Positions 26,203 through 34,003 are shown, counted from the stretch's first letter. The stretch is DNA of 34,872 bases from Ignavibacteria bacterium (GCA_026417495.1 JAOADD010000009.1:1-34872), one strand, 5' to 3'. A program made the numbers and translations. The notes: generated by a model not told the origin, from the sequence alone.

Positions 26203-26220
26203 AAATGATAATGTGAATAG

Positions 26221-27207
26221 ATGAGTATATACAATGAAAAAATTTCAAAATGTTATTTTTGTAATAGTGAAAATTTAATACCACACTCAAAAGCAAAGTA
26301 TTGGAATTATGCAGATATAAATTATGAAGAATGTAATCATTGTGGTCTTATCTTTGCCAACCCTATGTTATCACTTGATACTATAACTAAAGGAAATACA
26401 GCATTAAACATTTTACATAAATCCCGAGGAACATTCAGTCAATATAAAGGTGGGAAAGAATTCTCTTTTTATTTAAAGAAAATAAAAAAATCTGGAGTAC
26501 TTTTAGATGTGGGTTGTGCTGAAGGTTTCTTTCTTAAAGGAATAAAAGATTATTCTGATTGGAATGTTGAGGGAATTGAGATTATTGATAGCATAGTTAA
26601 ATTCTCTAATGATGTTTTAGATATTAGAGTTTACTTGAGTACACTTGAAAGCTTTGAAACTGATAAAAAGTATGATTTTATTAGAATGAATAATGTAATT
26701 GAACATTGTTTGAACCCAATCGAATTTTTACAAAAAGCTTATTATATATTAGAAAAGAAAGGATTCGTTTGGTGTTCTACACCGAATGGTTATCAGGATG
26801 GAGCTTTGCTTAAGAGAGCAAATAAGCAGGGTATAATGCTGAATTTGTTGGAGAATCATTTATTTCTTTATAAACCAAAAACATTAATAAAAATGTTTGA
26901 AAAGGTTGGTTTCAAAATAATAAAATCATATTGCGAAAATATTAAACACTCGATAACTGATTTTGGTGTAATCCCATTCTTAAAAGTTAAAGATGCAAAT
27001 GAAAAATTTTCTTTGGTTGATTTTGAAGGAAAATGCAATGTAGAATTTTATTTTACAAAGAGTGATTTACAAGAATTTCGAAAAAACCCAGCCTTGAAAA
27101 GTTATAAATTGAAATTTAATCTATTCCTAAAAAAGTTTGTGCCGGTTAAGATACCTTGGGGAATTCCTATTGGTCATCAGCAATTCATACTTGCTCAAAA
27201 AACTTAG
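26221..27207 (+). CDS. Class I SAM-dependent methyltransferase with N-terminal zinc-ribbon-like motif
   Basis: 328 residues. The N-terminus has paired cysteines C11/C14 ('CYFC') and C38/C41 ('CNHCGLIFANP') likely to bind zinc. The SAM-binding motif I is 'LLDVGCAEGFF' (94-104), followed by 'RMNNVIEHCLNP', the pattern of the Methyltransf_23/type 11 families. Such proteins often modify sugars, polyketides or lipids; the substrate cannot be told here. The gene follows moxR by 18 bp and ends 134 bp before rplB, in the place where rplW (L23) would normally be found. Confidence 0.85.
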   Translation: MSIYNEKISKCYFCNSENLIPHSKAKYWNYADINYEECNHCGLIFANPMLSLDTITKGNTALNILHKSRGTFSQYKGGKEFSFYLKKIKKSGVLLDVGCAEGFFLKGIKDYSDWNVEGIEIIDSIVKFSNDVLDIRVYLSTLESFETDKKYDFIRMNNVIEHCLNPIEFLQKAYYILEKKGFVWCSTPNGYQDGALLKRANKQGIMLNLLENHLFLYKPKTLIKMFEKVGFKIIKSYCENIKHSITDFGVIPFLKVKDANEKFSLVDFEGKCNVEFYFTKSDLQEFRKNPALKSYKLKFNLFLKKFVPVKIPWGIPIGHQQFILAQKT

Positions 27208-27264
27208 CTAGAAAAATACTATTTTTAATTATATTAAAAGTTAATATTTATATTTTAAAATATA

Positions 27265-27293
27265 TTGACTTTAAATTTAATTATTGATAATTT
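27265..27293 (+). promoter_or_regulatory. Candidate promoter for the ribosomal protein cluster
   Basis: TTGACT (27265-27270), a 17-bp spacer and TAATTT (27288-27293) resemble a sigma-70 promoter 49 bp before rplB. A perfect 16-nt palindrome TATATTTTAAAATATA (27249-27264) abuts the -35 box and could be an operator, though it may be chance in such AT-rich DNA. The 17-nt stretch TATTGACTTTAAATTTA (27263-27279) recurs upstream of rpsE (33987-34003). An internal start point is expected because the normal upstream genes are missing. Confidence 0.4.
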
Positions 27294-27341
27294 GCAATTT
27301 TGTATTTTTTGCTCTTTTAACCCATAATAGATAATTTTTTA

Positions 27342-28163
27342 ATGGCTTTACGAAAATTAAAACCCGTAACGGCAGCAACTAGATTTTACTCAGTTTCTAC
27401 CTTTGAAGAGATAACAAAGGAAAAACCAGAAAAATCTTTGATTGCTCCTTTAAAGAAAACAGGTGGTAGAAACAATAAAGGTAGAATTACTTCAAGGCAC
27501 CGCGGTGGTGGTCATAAAAGGAGATACCGAATTATCGACTTCAAGAGAGTAAGGGAAGACGAAGCAAAAGTTCTTGCAATTGAGTATGATCCTAACCGTT
27601 CTGCAAGGATTGCATTAATTCAATATCCTGATGGCGAAAAAAGTTATATAATCGCTCCTGATACTTTGAAGCCAGGTGATACTGTTCAATCTTCAAGAGA
27701 AGCTGAAATTAAGACAGGGAATACATTACCAGTTTCAGCTATCCCTGTTGGTACTTTTATTCATAATGTTGAATTAAAACCTGGAAAAGGTGCTCAATTA
27801 GCAAGAAGTGCTGGTACTTCTGCTCAAATAGTTGCGAAAGACGAAAAATATTGTCAAATAAAATTACCTTCTGGTGAAGTTAGAATGATTCTTAATGAGT
27901 GCAAAGCTACGATAGGTATTGTAAGCAATATTGACCATGAAAATATTAGTTTGGGTAAAGCAGGTAGGTCTAGATGGTTAGGTAGACGACCTCATACAAG
28001 AGGAGTTGCGATGAATCCTGTCGACCATCCTATGGGTGGTGGTGAAGGAAAAACCTCTGGTGGTGGTCATCCCGTAAGCCCATGGGGATTACCTGCGAAA
28101 GGGTATAAAACAAGAAAAAAGAAAAAACTCTCTAATAAATATATAGTTAAAAAGAGGAAATAA
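27342..28163 (+). CDS. rplB: 50S ribosomal protein L2
   Basis: 273 residues, full length. '[17 protein letters not shown]' at the start, '[22 protein letters not shown]' split over 38-59, and the C-terminal '[17 protein letters not shown]' loop are diagnostic of uL2, with '[10 protein letters not shown]' near the end. L2 supports the peptidyl transferase centre and the subunit bridge. It is the first gene of the cluster here; S10, L3, L4 and L23, which usually precede it, are absent. It lacks a Shine-Dalgarno site. Confidence 0.98.
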   Translation: MALRKLKPVTAATRFYSVSTFEEITKEKPEKSLIAPLKKTGGRNNKGRITSRHRGGGHKRRYRIIDFKRVREDEAKVLAIEYDPNRSARIALIQYPDGEKSYIIAPDTLKPGDTVQSSREAEIKTGNTLPVSAIPVGTFIHNVELKPGKGAQLARSAGTSAQIVAKDEKYCQIKLPSGEVRMILNECKATIGIVSNIDHENISLGKAGRSRWLGRRPHTRGVAMNPVDHPMGGGEGKTSGGGHPVSPWGLPAKGYKTRKKKKLSNKYIVKKRK

Positions 28164-28168
28164 ATTTT

Positions 28169-28462
28169 ATGTCTCGTTCGTTAAAAAAAGGCCCTTATAT
28201 TGATTATAAATTACTAAAAAAAGTTGAACAACTTAACGCGAAGAAACAGAAAAAAGTAATTAAAACCTGGTCTAGAGCTTGTACGATTATACCTGAGTTT
28301 ATTGGGCACACTTTTTCGATACATAATGGAAAAGCATTTATACCAGTTTTTATATCTGAGAATATGGTTGGTCATAAACTTGGTGAGTTTGCAATGACAA
28401 GAACTTTCAGAGCACATTCTGGACAAAGGAAAGAAGAAAAAGCCGGAGGTGTGAAAAAATAA
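28169..28462 (+). CDS. rpsS: 30S ribosomal protein S19
   Basis: 97 residues. '[19 protein letters not shown]' and '[24 protein letters not shown]' (split), with '[13 protein letters not shown]', are typical of uS19. It lies in the head of the small subunit with S13. It starts 5 bp after rplB and its stop overlaps the rplV start (TAATG at 28460-28464), suggesting translational coupling. Confidence 0.97.
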   Translation: MSRSLKKGPYIDYKLLKKVEQLNAKKQKKVIKTWSRACTIIPEFIGHTFSIHNGKAFIPVFISENMVGHKLGEFAMTRTFRAHSGQRKEEKAGGVKK

Positions 28463-29097
28463 TGGAAGCAAGAGCAATAAAAAGATATATACCATCATCA
28501 CCAAAGAAAATGAGAATTGTTGCTGATTTAATCAGGAATAGAAATGTTGAAGAAGGGTTGCAAATTTTGAAATTTTCTAAGAAACATGCATCTGAAGAAG
28601 TATTTAAAACTTTAAAATCTGCTTATGATAACCTTCTTGCTGCATTAGATGTCGGAAAGCTTGATATGGATAAAGTAAGGATTAAGTCAGTTACAGTTGA
28701 TGGTGGTCCTACCTTGAAAAGAATACGACCAGCACCACAAGGTAGAGCTTATAGAATAAGAAAAAGGTCAGCACATTTATCGATTGTTGTTGAATATGAA
28801 GAAGAAGAAAAGAAAGAATCACAAGTGAAAGTTGAAGAAGAAGAAAAACCAAAACCAAAGAAAAAAGTATCTGAACCTAAAGAGGAAGTTATTGAGCAAC
28901 AAAAAGAAGATGCAGAAGAAGTCGTAGAGACAGTTGATGAGGAAGTTAAAGAAGAAAAAGAAAAGAAGAAAACGAAAGCTCGAGTGACAAGGAAGAAGGA
29001 GAAGAAAACTGATGAAAAGAAAACGGATGAAAAAGTTAAGAAAAAGGAAGAAAACCTAAAAAAAGAAGTAAAACCAAAAAAGAAAAAAGAAAAATAA
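28462..29097 (+). CDS. rplV: 50S ribosomal protein L22 with long charged C-terminal extension
   Basis: 211 residues, against about 110 for the family. The core (1-113) is normal uL22: 'RYIPSSPKKMRIVADLIRN', the beta-hairpin with 'GGPTLKRIRPAPQGRAYRIRK' split over 81-101, and 'AHLSIVVEY'. The extension (114-211) is almost entirely Lys, Glu, Val and Thr, with repeats such as 'KKTDEKKTDEK'; it is probably disordered. The L22 hairpin lines the exit tunnel; the C-terminus is on the surface, so the tail could contact other factors. The start overlaps the rpsS stop. Confidence 0.95.
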   Translation: MEARAIKRYIPSSPKKMRIVADLIRNRNVEEGLQILKFSKKHASEEVFKTLKSAYDNLLAALDVGKLDMDKVRIKSVTVDGGPTLKRIRPAPQGRAYRIRKRSAHLSIVVEYEEEEKKESQVKVEEEEKPKPKKKVSEPKEEVIEQQKEDAEEVVETVDEEVKEEKEKKKTKARVTRKKEKKTDEKKTDEKVKKKEENLKKEVKPKKKKEK

Positions 29098-29100
29098 ATT

Positions 29101-29106
29101 AAGGAG
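29101..29106 (+). promoter_or_regulatory. Shine-Dalgarno site that fixes the TTG start of rpsC
   Basis: AAGGAG lies 5 nt before TTG at 29112. The TTG begins the canonical S3 N-terminus 'MGQKTNPIG', and no ATG is available at that place, so the unusual start codon is well supported. Confidence 0.8.
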
Positions 29107-29111
29107 AGTAT

Positions 29112-29738
29112 TTGGGACAGAAGACAAATCCGATCGGCTTTAGATTAGGTGTTATAAACACCTGGGATTCTAATTGGTATGACGATAAAAGTTTTTCTGC
29201 TAAACTTCAGGAAGACTCAATTATTCGGAATTATCTTCGTAAGCGACTTGAAAAAGCAGGAATAGCAAAGGTTGTAATTGAAAGGACTTTGAAAAAAGTA
29301 ACTCTCACTATTCATACATCAAGACCGGGATTTGTAATAGGAAAAAGTGGAAATGAAATTACAAAACTTGAAGAGGAAATTAAATCGCTTACGAATAAAG
29401 ATGTTAAAATTAATGTTTCCGAAATAAAGAAACCTGAATTGAATGCTCAGCTTGTTGCGGAAATGATTGCTCAACAAATTTCAATGAGAGTTTCTTTTAG
29501 AAGAGCAATGAAAACTGCTATCACTGCAACTATGCGAGCTGGTGCAGAAGGTATCAAAGTTATGTGTAGTGGTAGATTAGGTGGTGCGGAAATAGCTCGC
29601 TCTGAGCAATATAAAGAAGGTAGAATTCCACTTCAAACTCTAAGGGCTGATATTGATTATGCTTCTGTTACAGCTCATACAATTTATGGTGCGATTGGAG
29701 TAAAGGTTTGGATTTGCAGAGGTGAGAAGATGATTTAA
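29112..29738 (+). CDS. rpsC: 30S ribosomal protein S3 (TTG start)
   Basis: 208 residues starting with TTG: '[12 protein letters not shown]' is the universal bacterial S3 N-terminus. The KH domain carries '[19 protein letters not shown]' and the C-terminal domain '[20 protein letters not shown]'. S3 lies at the mRNA entry of the 30S head and has helicase-like activity with S4 and S5. It has a strong Shine-Dalgarno site, unlike most neighbours. Confidence 0.97.
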   Translation: MGQKTNPIGFRLGVINTWDSNWYDDKSFSAKLQEDSIIRNYLRKRLEKAGIAKVVIERTLKKVTLTIHTSRPGFVIGKSGNEITKLEEEIKSLTNKDVKINVSEIKKPELNAQLVAEMIAQQISMRVSFRRAMKTAITATMRAGAEGIKVMCSGRLGGAEIARSEQYKEGRIPLQTLRADIDYASVTAHTIYGAIGVKVWICRGEKMI

Positions 29739-29769
29739 AAATTTAAAGATTTTTATTGGAGATTAAATT

Positions 29770-30180
29770 ATGTTATTACCAAAAAGAGTTAAATATAGAA
29801 AATCACAACGAGGTAGGAGAACTGGAAAAGCCAGCAGGGGATATTTAGTTTCTTTTGGTTCCTATGGTTTAAAAGCGCTAGAACCTGCTTGGATTACTGA
29901 TAGACAAATAGAAGCCGCTCGAATTGCTCTTACAAGGTATATGAAAAGAGATGGAAAAGTCTGGATTAGAATATTCCCTGATAAACCAGTTTCTAAAAAG
30001 CCTGCAGAAACTAGAATGGGTAAAGGAAAAGGTGCCCCTGAATTTTGGGTTGCGGTGGTTCAACCAGGGAGAATTATGTTTGAGGTAGATGGTGTTTCTG
30101 AATCGGTAGCACAGGAAGCATTCAGACTCGCTTCTCATAAATTACCTATAAAAACACAATTTGTTAAAAGAGTTTCTTAA
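29770..30180 (+). CDS. rplP: 50S ribosomal protein L16
   Basis: 136 residues, normal length. '[17 protein letters not shown]' and '[20 protein letters not shown]' (split at 77-96) are diagnostic of uL16, with the C-terminal '[13 protein letters not shown]'. L16 shapes the A-site tRNA pocket. GGAG (29758-29761) precedes the ATG by 8 nt. Confidence 0.98.
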   Translation: MLLPKRVKYRKSQRGRRTGKASRGYLVSFGSYGLKALEPAWITDRQIEAARIALTRYMKRDGKVWIRIFPDKPVSKKPAETRMGKGKGAPEFWVAVVQPGRIMFEVDGVSESVAQEAFRLASHKLPIKTQFVKRVS

Positions 30181-30191
30181 TTGTATCAAAG

Positions 30192-30401
30192 ATGAAGTTA
30201 TACGAATTAAAACAAATGTCAACCAAGGATTTATTAAATACTTTAAAGGAAAGTTATGATGCATTGGATAATTATAGATTTCAGCATGCTTCAGGACAGT
30301 TAGAGAATTACAAAAGTATTCAGAACACAAAGAAGACTATCGCAAGGATTTTAACAATTTTAAAAGAAAGAGAAAAACTCGAAAAAGAACAAACAAAATA
30401 A
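30192..30401 (+). CDS. rpmC: 50S ribosomal protein L29
   Basis: 69 residues, two helices: 'MKLYELKQMSTKDLLNTL' and 'LENYKSIQNTKKTIARILT', then a charged tail. uL29 sits near the tunnel exit beside L23 and helps bind trigger factor and SRP. It fits the L16-L29-S17 order. Confidence 0.95.
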   Translation: MKLYELKQMSTKDLLNTLKESYDALDNYRFQHASGQLENYKSIQNTKKTIARILTILKEREKLEKEQTK

Positions 30402-30416
30402 ATATTATAGAATTAA

Positions 30417-30728
30417 ATGAGCGAGGAAATAATACAAAACGAAGTAGTGGTAAATGAGCCAGAAAAAAAACAACCGATTAGAAATAAAAGAAAAGTAAGA
30501 ATCGGCAAAGTTGTTAGCAATAAAATGGATAAATCTGTCGTTGTAGCTATTGAGAAGAGAGTAATACATCCTTTATATAAAAAGTTTTATAAAAGGACAA
30601 GCAAGTTTATGGCTCACGATGAAAAAAATGAATGCAATATTGGAGATATAGTTAAAATTATGGAGACCAGACCATTAAGTAAAAGAAAAAGATGGCGTGT
30701 TGTAGAGATATTGCAAAAAGTTAAATAA
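30417..30728 (+). CDS. rpsQ: 30S ribosomal protein S17
   Basis: 103 residues, about 20 longer than usual at the N-terminus because of an acidic lead-in '[18 protein letters not shown]'. The core '[19 protein letters not shown]', '[19 protein letters not shown]' and '[19 protein letters not shown]' is typical of uS17, a primary binder of 16S rRNA. The ATG at 30417 has no Shine-Dalgarno site. Confidence 0.96.
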   Translation: MSEEIIQNEVVVNEPEKKQPIRNKRKVRIGKVVSNKMDKSVVVAIEKRVIHPLYKKFYKRTSKFMAHDEKNECNIGDIVKIMETRPLSKRKRWRVVEILQKVK

Positions 30729-30743
30729 AATTTTTAGACAAAA

Positions 30744-31112
30744 ATGATACAAGAAGAAACAAATTTAACAGTAGCAGATAATTCAGGTGCTAAATCCGTC
30801 AGATGTATTAGAGTTCTTGGTGGCTCTGACAGAAGATACGCCAGTCTTGGTGATATCATAGTTGTTTCCGTTAAATCAGCTATTCCTGGTGGTGCAGTAA
30901 AAAAAGGTGAAGTCACAAGAGCAGTAATAGTAAGAACCAAAAAAGAAGTAAGACGAAAAGACGGAAGTTACATTAAATTTGATGAGAATGCTGCTGTACT
31001 AATAAATAACCAAAATGAACCACGAGGGACAAGAATTTTTGGACCAGTTGCAAGAGAACTAAGAGAAAAGCAGTTTATGAAAATTATTTCCCTTGCTCCA
31101 GAAGTAATTTAA
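30744..31112 (+). CDS. rplN: 50S ribosomal protein L14
   Basis: 122 residues, normal length. '[18 protein letters not shown]', '[18 protein letters not shown]' and '[15 protein letters not shown]' identify uL14, which binds near the sarcin-ricin loop and forms bridges with the 30S subunit and RsfS. It begins 15 bp after rpsQ. Confidence 0.98.
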   Translation: MIQEETNLTVADNSGAKSVRCIRVLGGSDRRYASLGDIIVVSVKSAIPGGAVKKGEVTRAVIVRTKKEVRRKDGSYIKFDENAAVLINNQNEPRGTRIFGPVARELREKQFMKIISLAPEVI

Positions 31113-31122
31113 GTTTATTAAA

Positions 31123-31461
31123 ATGGAAAAATATAGATTGAAAAAAAACGATTTTGTAAAAGTTATTGCAGGAAACTATAAAGGTGCTACTGGTAAAATA
31201 TTATATATAGACAGAAAGAAGGGCCGTGTTATTGTAGAAGGTGTTAACATCATTCACAGACATACAAGACCAACGCAAAAGAATCCACAAGGAGGAATTA
31301 TAAGAAGGGAAGCACCTATTGCTATTAGTAATGTAATGTTAATGTGTCCCAAAACCAACGAGCCAACACGAATTGGGATGGAAGTTATTAAAGATGAGAC
31401 CACAGGAAAAGTAAAGAGAATGCGAAAAAGTAAGAAATCAGGTGAAATTTTAATATCTTAA
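31123..31461 (+). CDS. rplX: 50S ribosomal protein L24
   Basis: 112 residues. The KOW motif is '[19 protein letters not shown]' (9-27), followed by '[17 protein letters not shown]' and '[12 protein letters not shown]'. uL24 starts large-subunit assembly and lies at the tunnel exit. It begins 10 bp after rplN. Confidence 0.97.
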   Translation: MEKYRLKKNDFVKVIAGNYKGATGKILYIDRKKGRVIVEGVNIIHRHTRPTQKNPQGGIIRREAPIAISNVMLMCPKTNEPTRIGMEVIKDETTGKVKRMRKSKKSGEILIS

Positions 31462-31465
31462 TTTT

Positions 31466-32134
31466 ATGGCAAAATCAAAAGAAGAAAGAAAAAAGGTAAA
31501 ACAACAGGAAGAACAGACGAAAGCGAAAAAATCTGATAAAAAGTCCTCTAAAGAAGAAACATTCGTAGAGGAAAAAGTTCCTATCAGATTGCTGGAGATA
31601 TATAGAAAATCCATAGTACCAGAATTAATGAAAAAGTTTAATTATAAAAATGTAATGCAAGTGCCTAAGCTTGAGAAAATATGTATTAATGCTGGTGTCG
31701 GTGCTGCTGTTTCAGACCCGAAGCTTATTGAAATGACGGTAAAAGATATTGAAGCAATTACAGGTCAGCATCCTGTTGTAGTGAAAGCGAAAAGGTCTGT
31801 ATCTAACTTTAAATTAAGAGCGGGGATGAACATAGCAGTAAGAGTAACTTTAAGAAATGCAAGGATGTATGAGTTCTTTGATAAACTGGTCAATGTTTCA
31901 ATACCACGAATTAGAGATTTTAGAGGTTTATCAGATAAAAGCTTTGATGGTAGAGGTAATTATACTCTTGGAATAAAAGAACAAATTATATTTCCAGAAA
32001 TAAATGTTGATACAGTAACTAGAATTTCAGGAATGGATATAACGATAGTAACAACTGCTAAGACTGATGAAGAAGCTTATGAGCTTTTAAAACATTTTGG
32101 ATTTCCATTTTTAACAAAACAGCAAACAAATTAA
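31466..32134 (+). CDS. rplE: 50S ribosomal protein L5 with charged N-terminal extension
   Basis: 222 residues, against about 180. The first 38 or so residues ('[19 protein letters not shown]' and following) are almost all Lys, Glu, Gln and Ser. The core starts near residue 40 with '[18 protein letters not shown]' and keeps '[14 protein letters not shown]', '[15 protein letters not shown]' and '[18 protein letters not shown]'. uL5 contacts 5S rRNA and the P-site tRNA. No internal start with a ribosome site is evident near residue 40, so the extension is probably translated. Confidence 0.95.
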   Translation: MAKSKEERKKVKQQEEQTKAKKSDKKSSKEETFVEEKVPIRLLEIYRKSIVPELMKKFNYKNVMQVPKLEKICINAGVGAAVSDPKLIEMTVKDIEAITGQHPVVVKAKRSVSNFKLRAGMNIAVRVTLRNARMYEFFDKLVNVSIPRIRDFRGLSDKSFDGRGNYTLGIKEQIIFPEINVDTVTRISGMDITIVTTAKTDEEAYELLKHFGFPFLTKQQTN

Positions 32135-32135
32135 T

Positions 32136-32405
32136 ATGGCAAGAAAATCTTTAATAGCAAGACAAAAAAGGAGAGAAAGGCTGGTAAAAAAATACGAAGC
32201 ATTAAGAAAAGAATTGAAAAAACAAGGTAATTGGAGTGCTTTACAAAAATTACCAAGAGATAGTAGTCCAACTCGTCTGCATAATAGATGTAATGTGACA
32301 GGAAGAGCGCGAGGGTATTACAGAAAATTTGGTGTATCAAGACTCGTTTTCAGGGAAATGGCTCTACAAGGAAAAATTCCTGGAATTATAAAATCAAGTT
32401 GGTAA
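32136..32405 (+). CDS. rpsN: 30S ribosomal protein S14 (long, zinc-less form)
   Basis: 89 residues. The C-terminal half '[20 protein letters not shown]' (67-72 region onward) and '[20 protein letters not shown]' are typical of uS14. Only one cysteine is present, so this is the long form without the CxxC zinc ribbon. The ATG lies just after the rplE stop. Confidence 0.97.
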   Translation: MARKSLIARQKRRERLVKKYEALRKELKKQGNWSALQKLPRDSSPTRLHNRCNVTGRARGYYRKFGVSRLVFREMALQGKIPGIIKSSW

Positions 32406-32429
32406 TTAATTAAATAAGGAAATATTATT

Positions 32430-32825
32430 ATGTCAATGACTGACCCAATTGCTGACTACCTAACAAGAATAAGGAATGCTATAAAAGCAGAAAAAAAATC
32501 CGTAGATATACCTTATTCAAAATTTAAGCAGAATATAACAGATATACTTTTGAAAGCAAGTTTTATAAATGATTATAAAATTATTGAAGTAGATAAGAAA
32601 AAATATTTATCAATAAGGTTTAAATTTTATGAAGATTCTAATGTAATTAATGGATTGAAAAAAATAAGTAAACCTGGAAGAAGAGTTTATGTAAAAGCTG
32701 AAAAATTACCTAGAGTTAGAAATGGTATGGGTATTGCTATTGTGTCAACTTCAAAAGGTTTGATAACAGATAAGCAAGCTAGAGAGCTTGGTGTTGGTGG
32801 AGAGGTTGTTTGTTATATCTGGTAA
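32430..32825 (+). CDS. rpsH: 30S ribosomal protein S8
   Basis: 131 residues. 'MTDPIADYLTRIRNAIKAEK' at the start and the C-terminal 'GMGIAIVSTSKGLITDKQAR' with 'GGEVVCYIW' define uS8, a central assembly protein that represses the spc operon in E. coli. AAGGAA at 32416-32421 is a moderate ribosome site. Confidence 0.98.
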   Translation: MSMTDPIADYLTRIRNAIKAEKKSVDIPYSKFKQNITDILLKASFINDYKIIEVDKKKYLSIRFKFYEDSNVINGLKKISKPGRRVYVKAEKLPRVRNGMGIAIVSTSKGLITDKQARELGVGGEVVCYIW

Positions 32826-32856
32826 ATTTATTAATGTTAACTTTATTAATTAAAAA

Positions 32857-33396
32857 ATGAGCAGAATAGGTTTTAAACCCGTAACTTTTGATAGCAAAAT
32901 TAAGATAACAGGAAAGGATGATTCTATTGAAGTAACTGGTCCTTTAGGTACTTTATCCATGAAAGTTCATGAAAGAATTAAGTACGAAATAAAGGATAAT
33001 CAAGTAACTTTTTCCAGAATAAATGAATGGAAAAGTACTAAAGCACTGCACGGTTTACACAGGGCTTTATTGCAAAATTTGATTGTTGGTGTTACGGAGG
33101 GTTATACTAAAAGATTGGAAATTGTTGGTATAGGCTATAAAGCTGAAATGAAGAATAATTATTTGTTGTTACATCTTGGATATTCGCATTCTATTGCATT
33201 TCTTCCTCCTCCTGAGGTTAAAGTAGAAGTACCAGCTCCAAATCAAATAGTAGTTTCTGGTATTGATAAACAACTTGTAGGTTTGGTAGCAGCAAAAATT
33301 CGTTCATTCAGAAAACCTGAACCTTATAAGGGTAAAGGTATAAAATACGAAAATGAAGTTATAAGAAGGAAACAAGGTAAAACTCAGACAAAATAA
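32857..33396 (+). CDS. rplF: 50S ribosomal protein L6
   Basis: 179 residues, normal length. 'MSRIGFKPVTFDSKIKI' at the start, 'GVTEGYTKRLEIVGIGYKAE' in the middle and the signature 'PEPYKGKGIKYENEVIRRK' near the end identify uL6. It lies by the factor-binding site of the large subunit. Confidence 0.98.
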   Translation: MSRIGFKPVTFDSKIKITGKDDSIEVTGPLGTLSMKVHERIKYEIKDNQVTFSRINEWKSTKALHGLHRALLQNLIVGVTEGYTKRLEIVGIGYKAEMKNNYLLLHLGYSHSIAFLPPPEVKVEVPAPNQIVVSGIDKQLVGLVAAKIRSFRKPEPYKGKGIKYENEVIRRKQGKTQTK

Positions 33397-33426
33397 TTTA
33401 AGTAAAAAAGAAAATTTTTTGTAAAA

Positions 33427-33792
33427 TTGAAGAAGAAAAATTTAGATAGAAGGAAAAAATTAAAATTAAAAATCAGGAAAAAGATTTTCGGAACTCCTGA
33501 AAAACCAAGATTAGTTGTGTTCAGGAGTAATAAACATATTTATGCACAAATTGTAGATGATATTAACCATAAAACTTTATTGCAGGTATCTACATTGAGT
33601 AAAGATGTAAAGCAGAAAATTGATGGAGTCTCTGGAAAAGTTGCTAAAGCAAAAATTGTTGGGAATGTTATTGCTGAGAATGCTAAAAATTTGAATATAT
33701 CGAAAGTAGTTTTTGATAGAGGTGGATACTTATATCACGGTAGAGTAAAAGCGGTTGCAGAAGGAGCAAGAGAAGGTGGTTTAAAGTTTTAG
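33427..33792 (+). CDS. rplR: 50S ribosomal protein L18 (TTG start)
   Basis: 121 residues from TTG at 33427; no ATG is available at this N-terminus. '[20 protein letters not shown]' and '[21 protein letters not shown]' (split) are the uL18 signatures. It binds 5S rRNA with L5. Unlike rpsC, its TTG start has no clear Shine-Dalgarno site, so translation may depend on coupling or a structural signal. It is followed by tRNA-Gln rather than by rpsE. Confidence 0.95.
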   Translation: MKKKNLDRRKKLKLKIRKKIFGTPEKPRLVVFRSNKHIYAQIVDDINHKTLLQVSTLSKDVKQKIDGVSGKVAKAKIVGNVIAENAKNLNISKVVFDRGGYLYHGRVKAVAEGAREGGLKF

Positions 33793-33802
33793 AATAATTT
33801 GT

Positions 33803-33810
33803 TATATTTG
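33803..33810 (+). promoter_or_regulatory. Candidate Bacteroidetes-type -7 element for tRNA-Gln
   Basis: TATATTTG matches TAnnTTTG and lies 24 bp before the tRNA-Gln 5' end, in the 42-bp gap after rplR. No ideal -33 TTTG is visible. It would let the tRNA be transcribed separately from the ribosomal cluster. Confidence 0.35.
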
Positions 33811-33834
33811 TAAAAATAGTTATTTGAAATATTC

Positions 33835-33905
33835 TCTCGGGTCGTCTAATGGCAGGACAGCGGCCTTTGGAGCCGTTAGTGGAGGTTCGAATCCTCCCCT
33901 GAGAA
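33835..33905 (+). tRNA. tRNA-Gln (anticodon TTG)
   Basis: A 71-nt cloverleaf. The acceptor TCTCGGG/CCTGAGA has one G-T pair, the anticodon stem GCGGC/GCCGT encloses CTTTGGA (anticodon TTG, reading CAA and CAG), and the T-arm has GAGGTTCGAATCCTC. The short D-arm 'GTCTAATGGCAGGAC' is typical of tRNA-Gln. No CCA is encoded. It interrupts the usual L18-S5 order. Confidence 0.95.
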
Positions 33906-33931
33906 CTGATTAATATTGAATCGTTCTTTTT
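33903..33931 (+). terminator. Terminator overlapping the 3' end of tRNA-Gln
   Basis: GAAC-T-GATT (33903-33911) pairs with AATC-GTTC (33919-33926), with one bulged T and a 7-nt loop, followed by TTTTT. The stem includes the last tRNA bases. It suggests that transcription from upstream ends here and that rpsE has its own promoter. Confidence 0.55.
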
Positions 33932-33934
33932 GAA

Positions 33935-33957
33935 ATCTTTATATATTTATATAAGAT
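33935..33957 (+). other. AT-rich hairpin upstream of rpsE
   Basis: ATCTT-T-ATAT (33935-33944) pairs with ATAT-AAGAT (33949-33957) with one bulge. A T run (33964-33970) follows after a few bases. It may reinforce termination after tRNA-Gln or be a leader structure. AT-rich, so weak evidence. Confidence 0.3.
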
Positions 33958-33986
33958 ACAAGCTTTTTTTAAGGTAATTATTTAGG

Positions 33987-34003
33987 TATTGACTTTAAAT
34001 TTA
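33987..34003 (+). repeat. 17-nt motif shared with the region upstream of rplB
   Basis: TATTGACTTTAAATTTA is identical to 27263-27279. It resembles a -35 box plus spacer. However, a -10 box at the standard distance (34012-34017) would put transcription start at or after the rpsE ATG at 34021, so its role as a normal sigma-70 promoter is doubtful here. Confidence 0.4.

Noticed and set aside
25884-26234. 116-codon minus-strand frame opposite moxR
   Set aside because: Shadow of a strongly supported AAA+ gene.
27249-27264. Perfect 16-nt palindrome TATATTTTAAAATATA as a proven operator
   Set aside because: In DNA this AT-rich, one or two such palindromes are expected by chance in a window of this size; noted only beside the promoter candidate.
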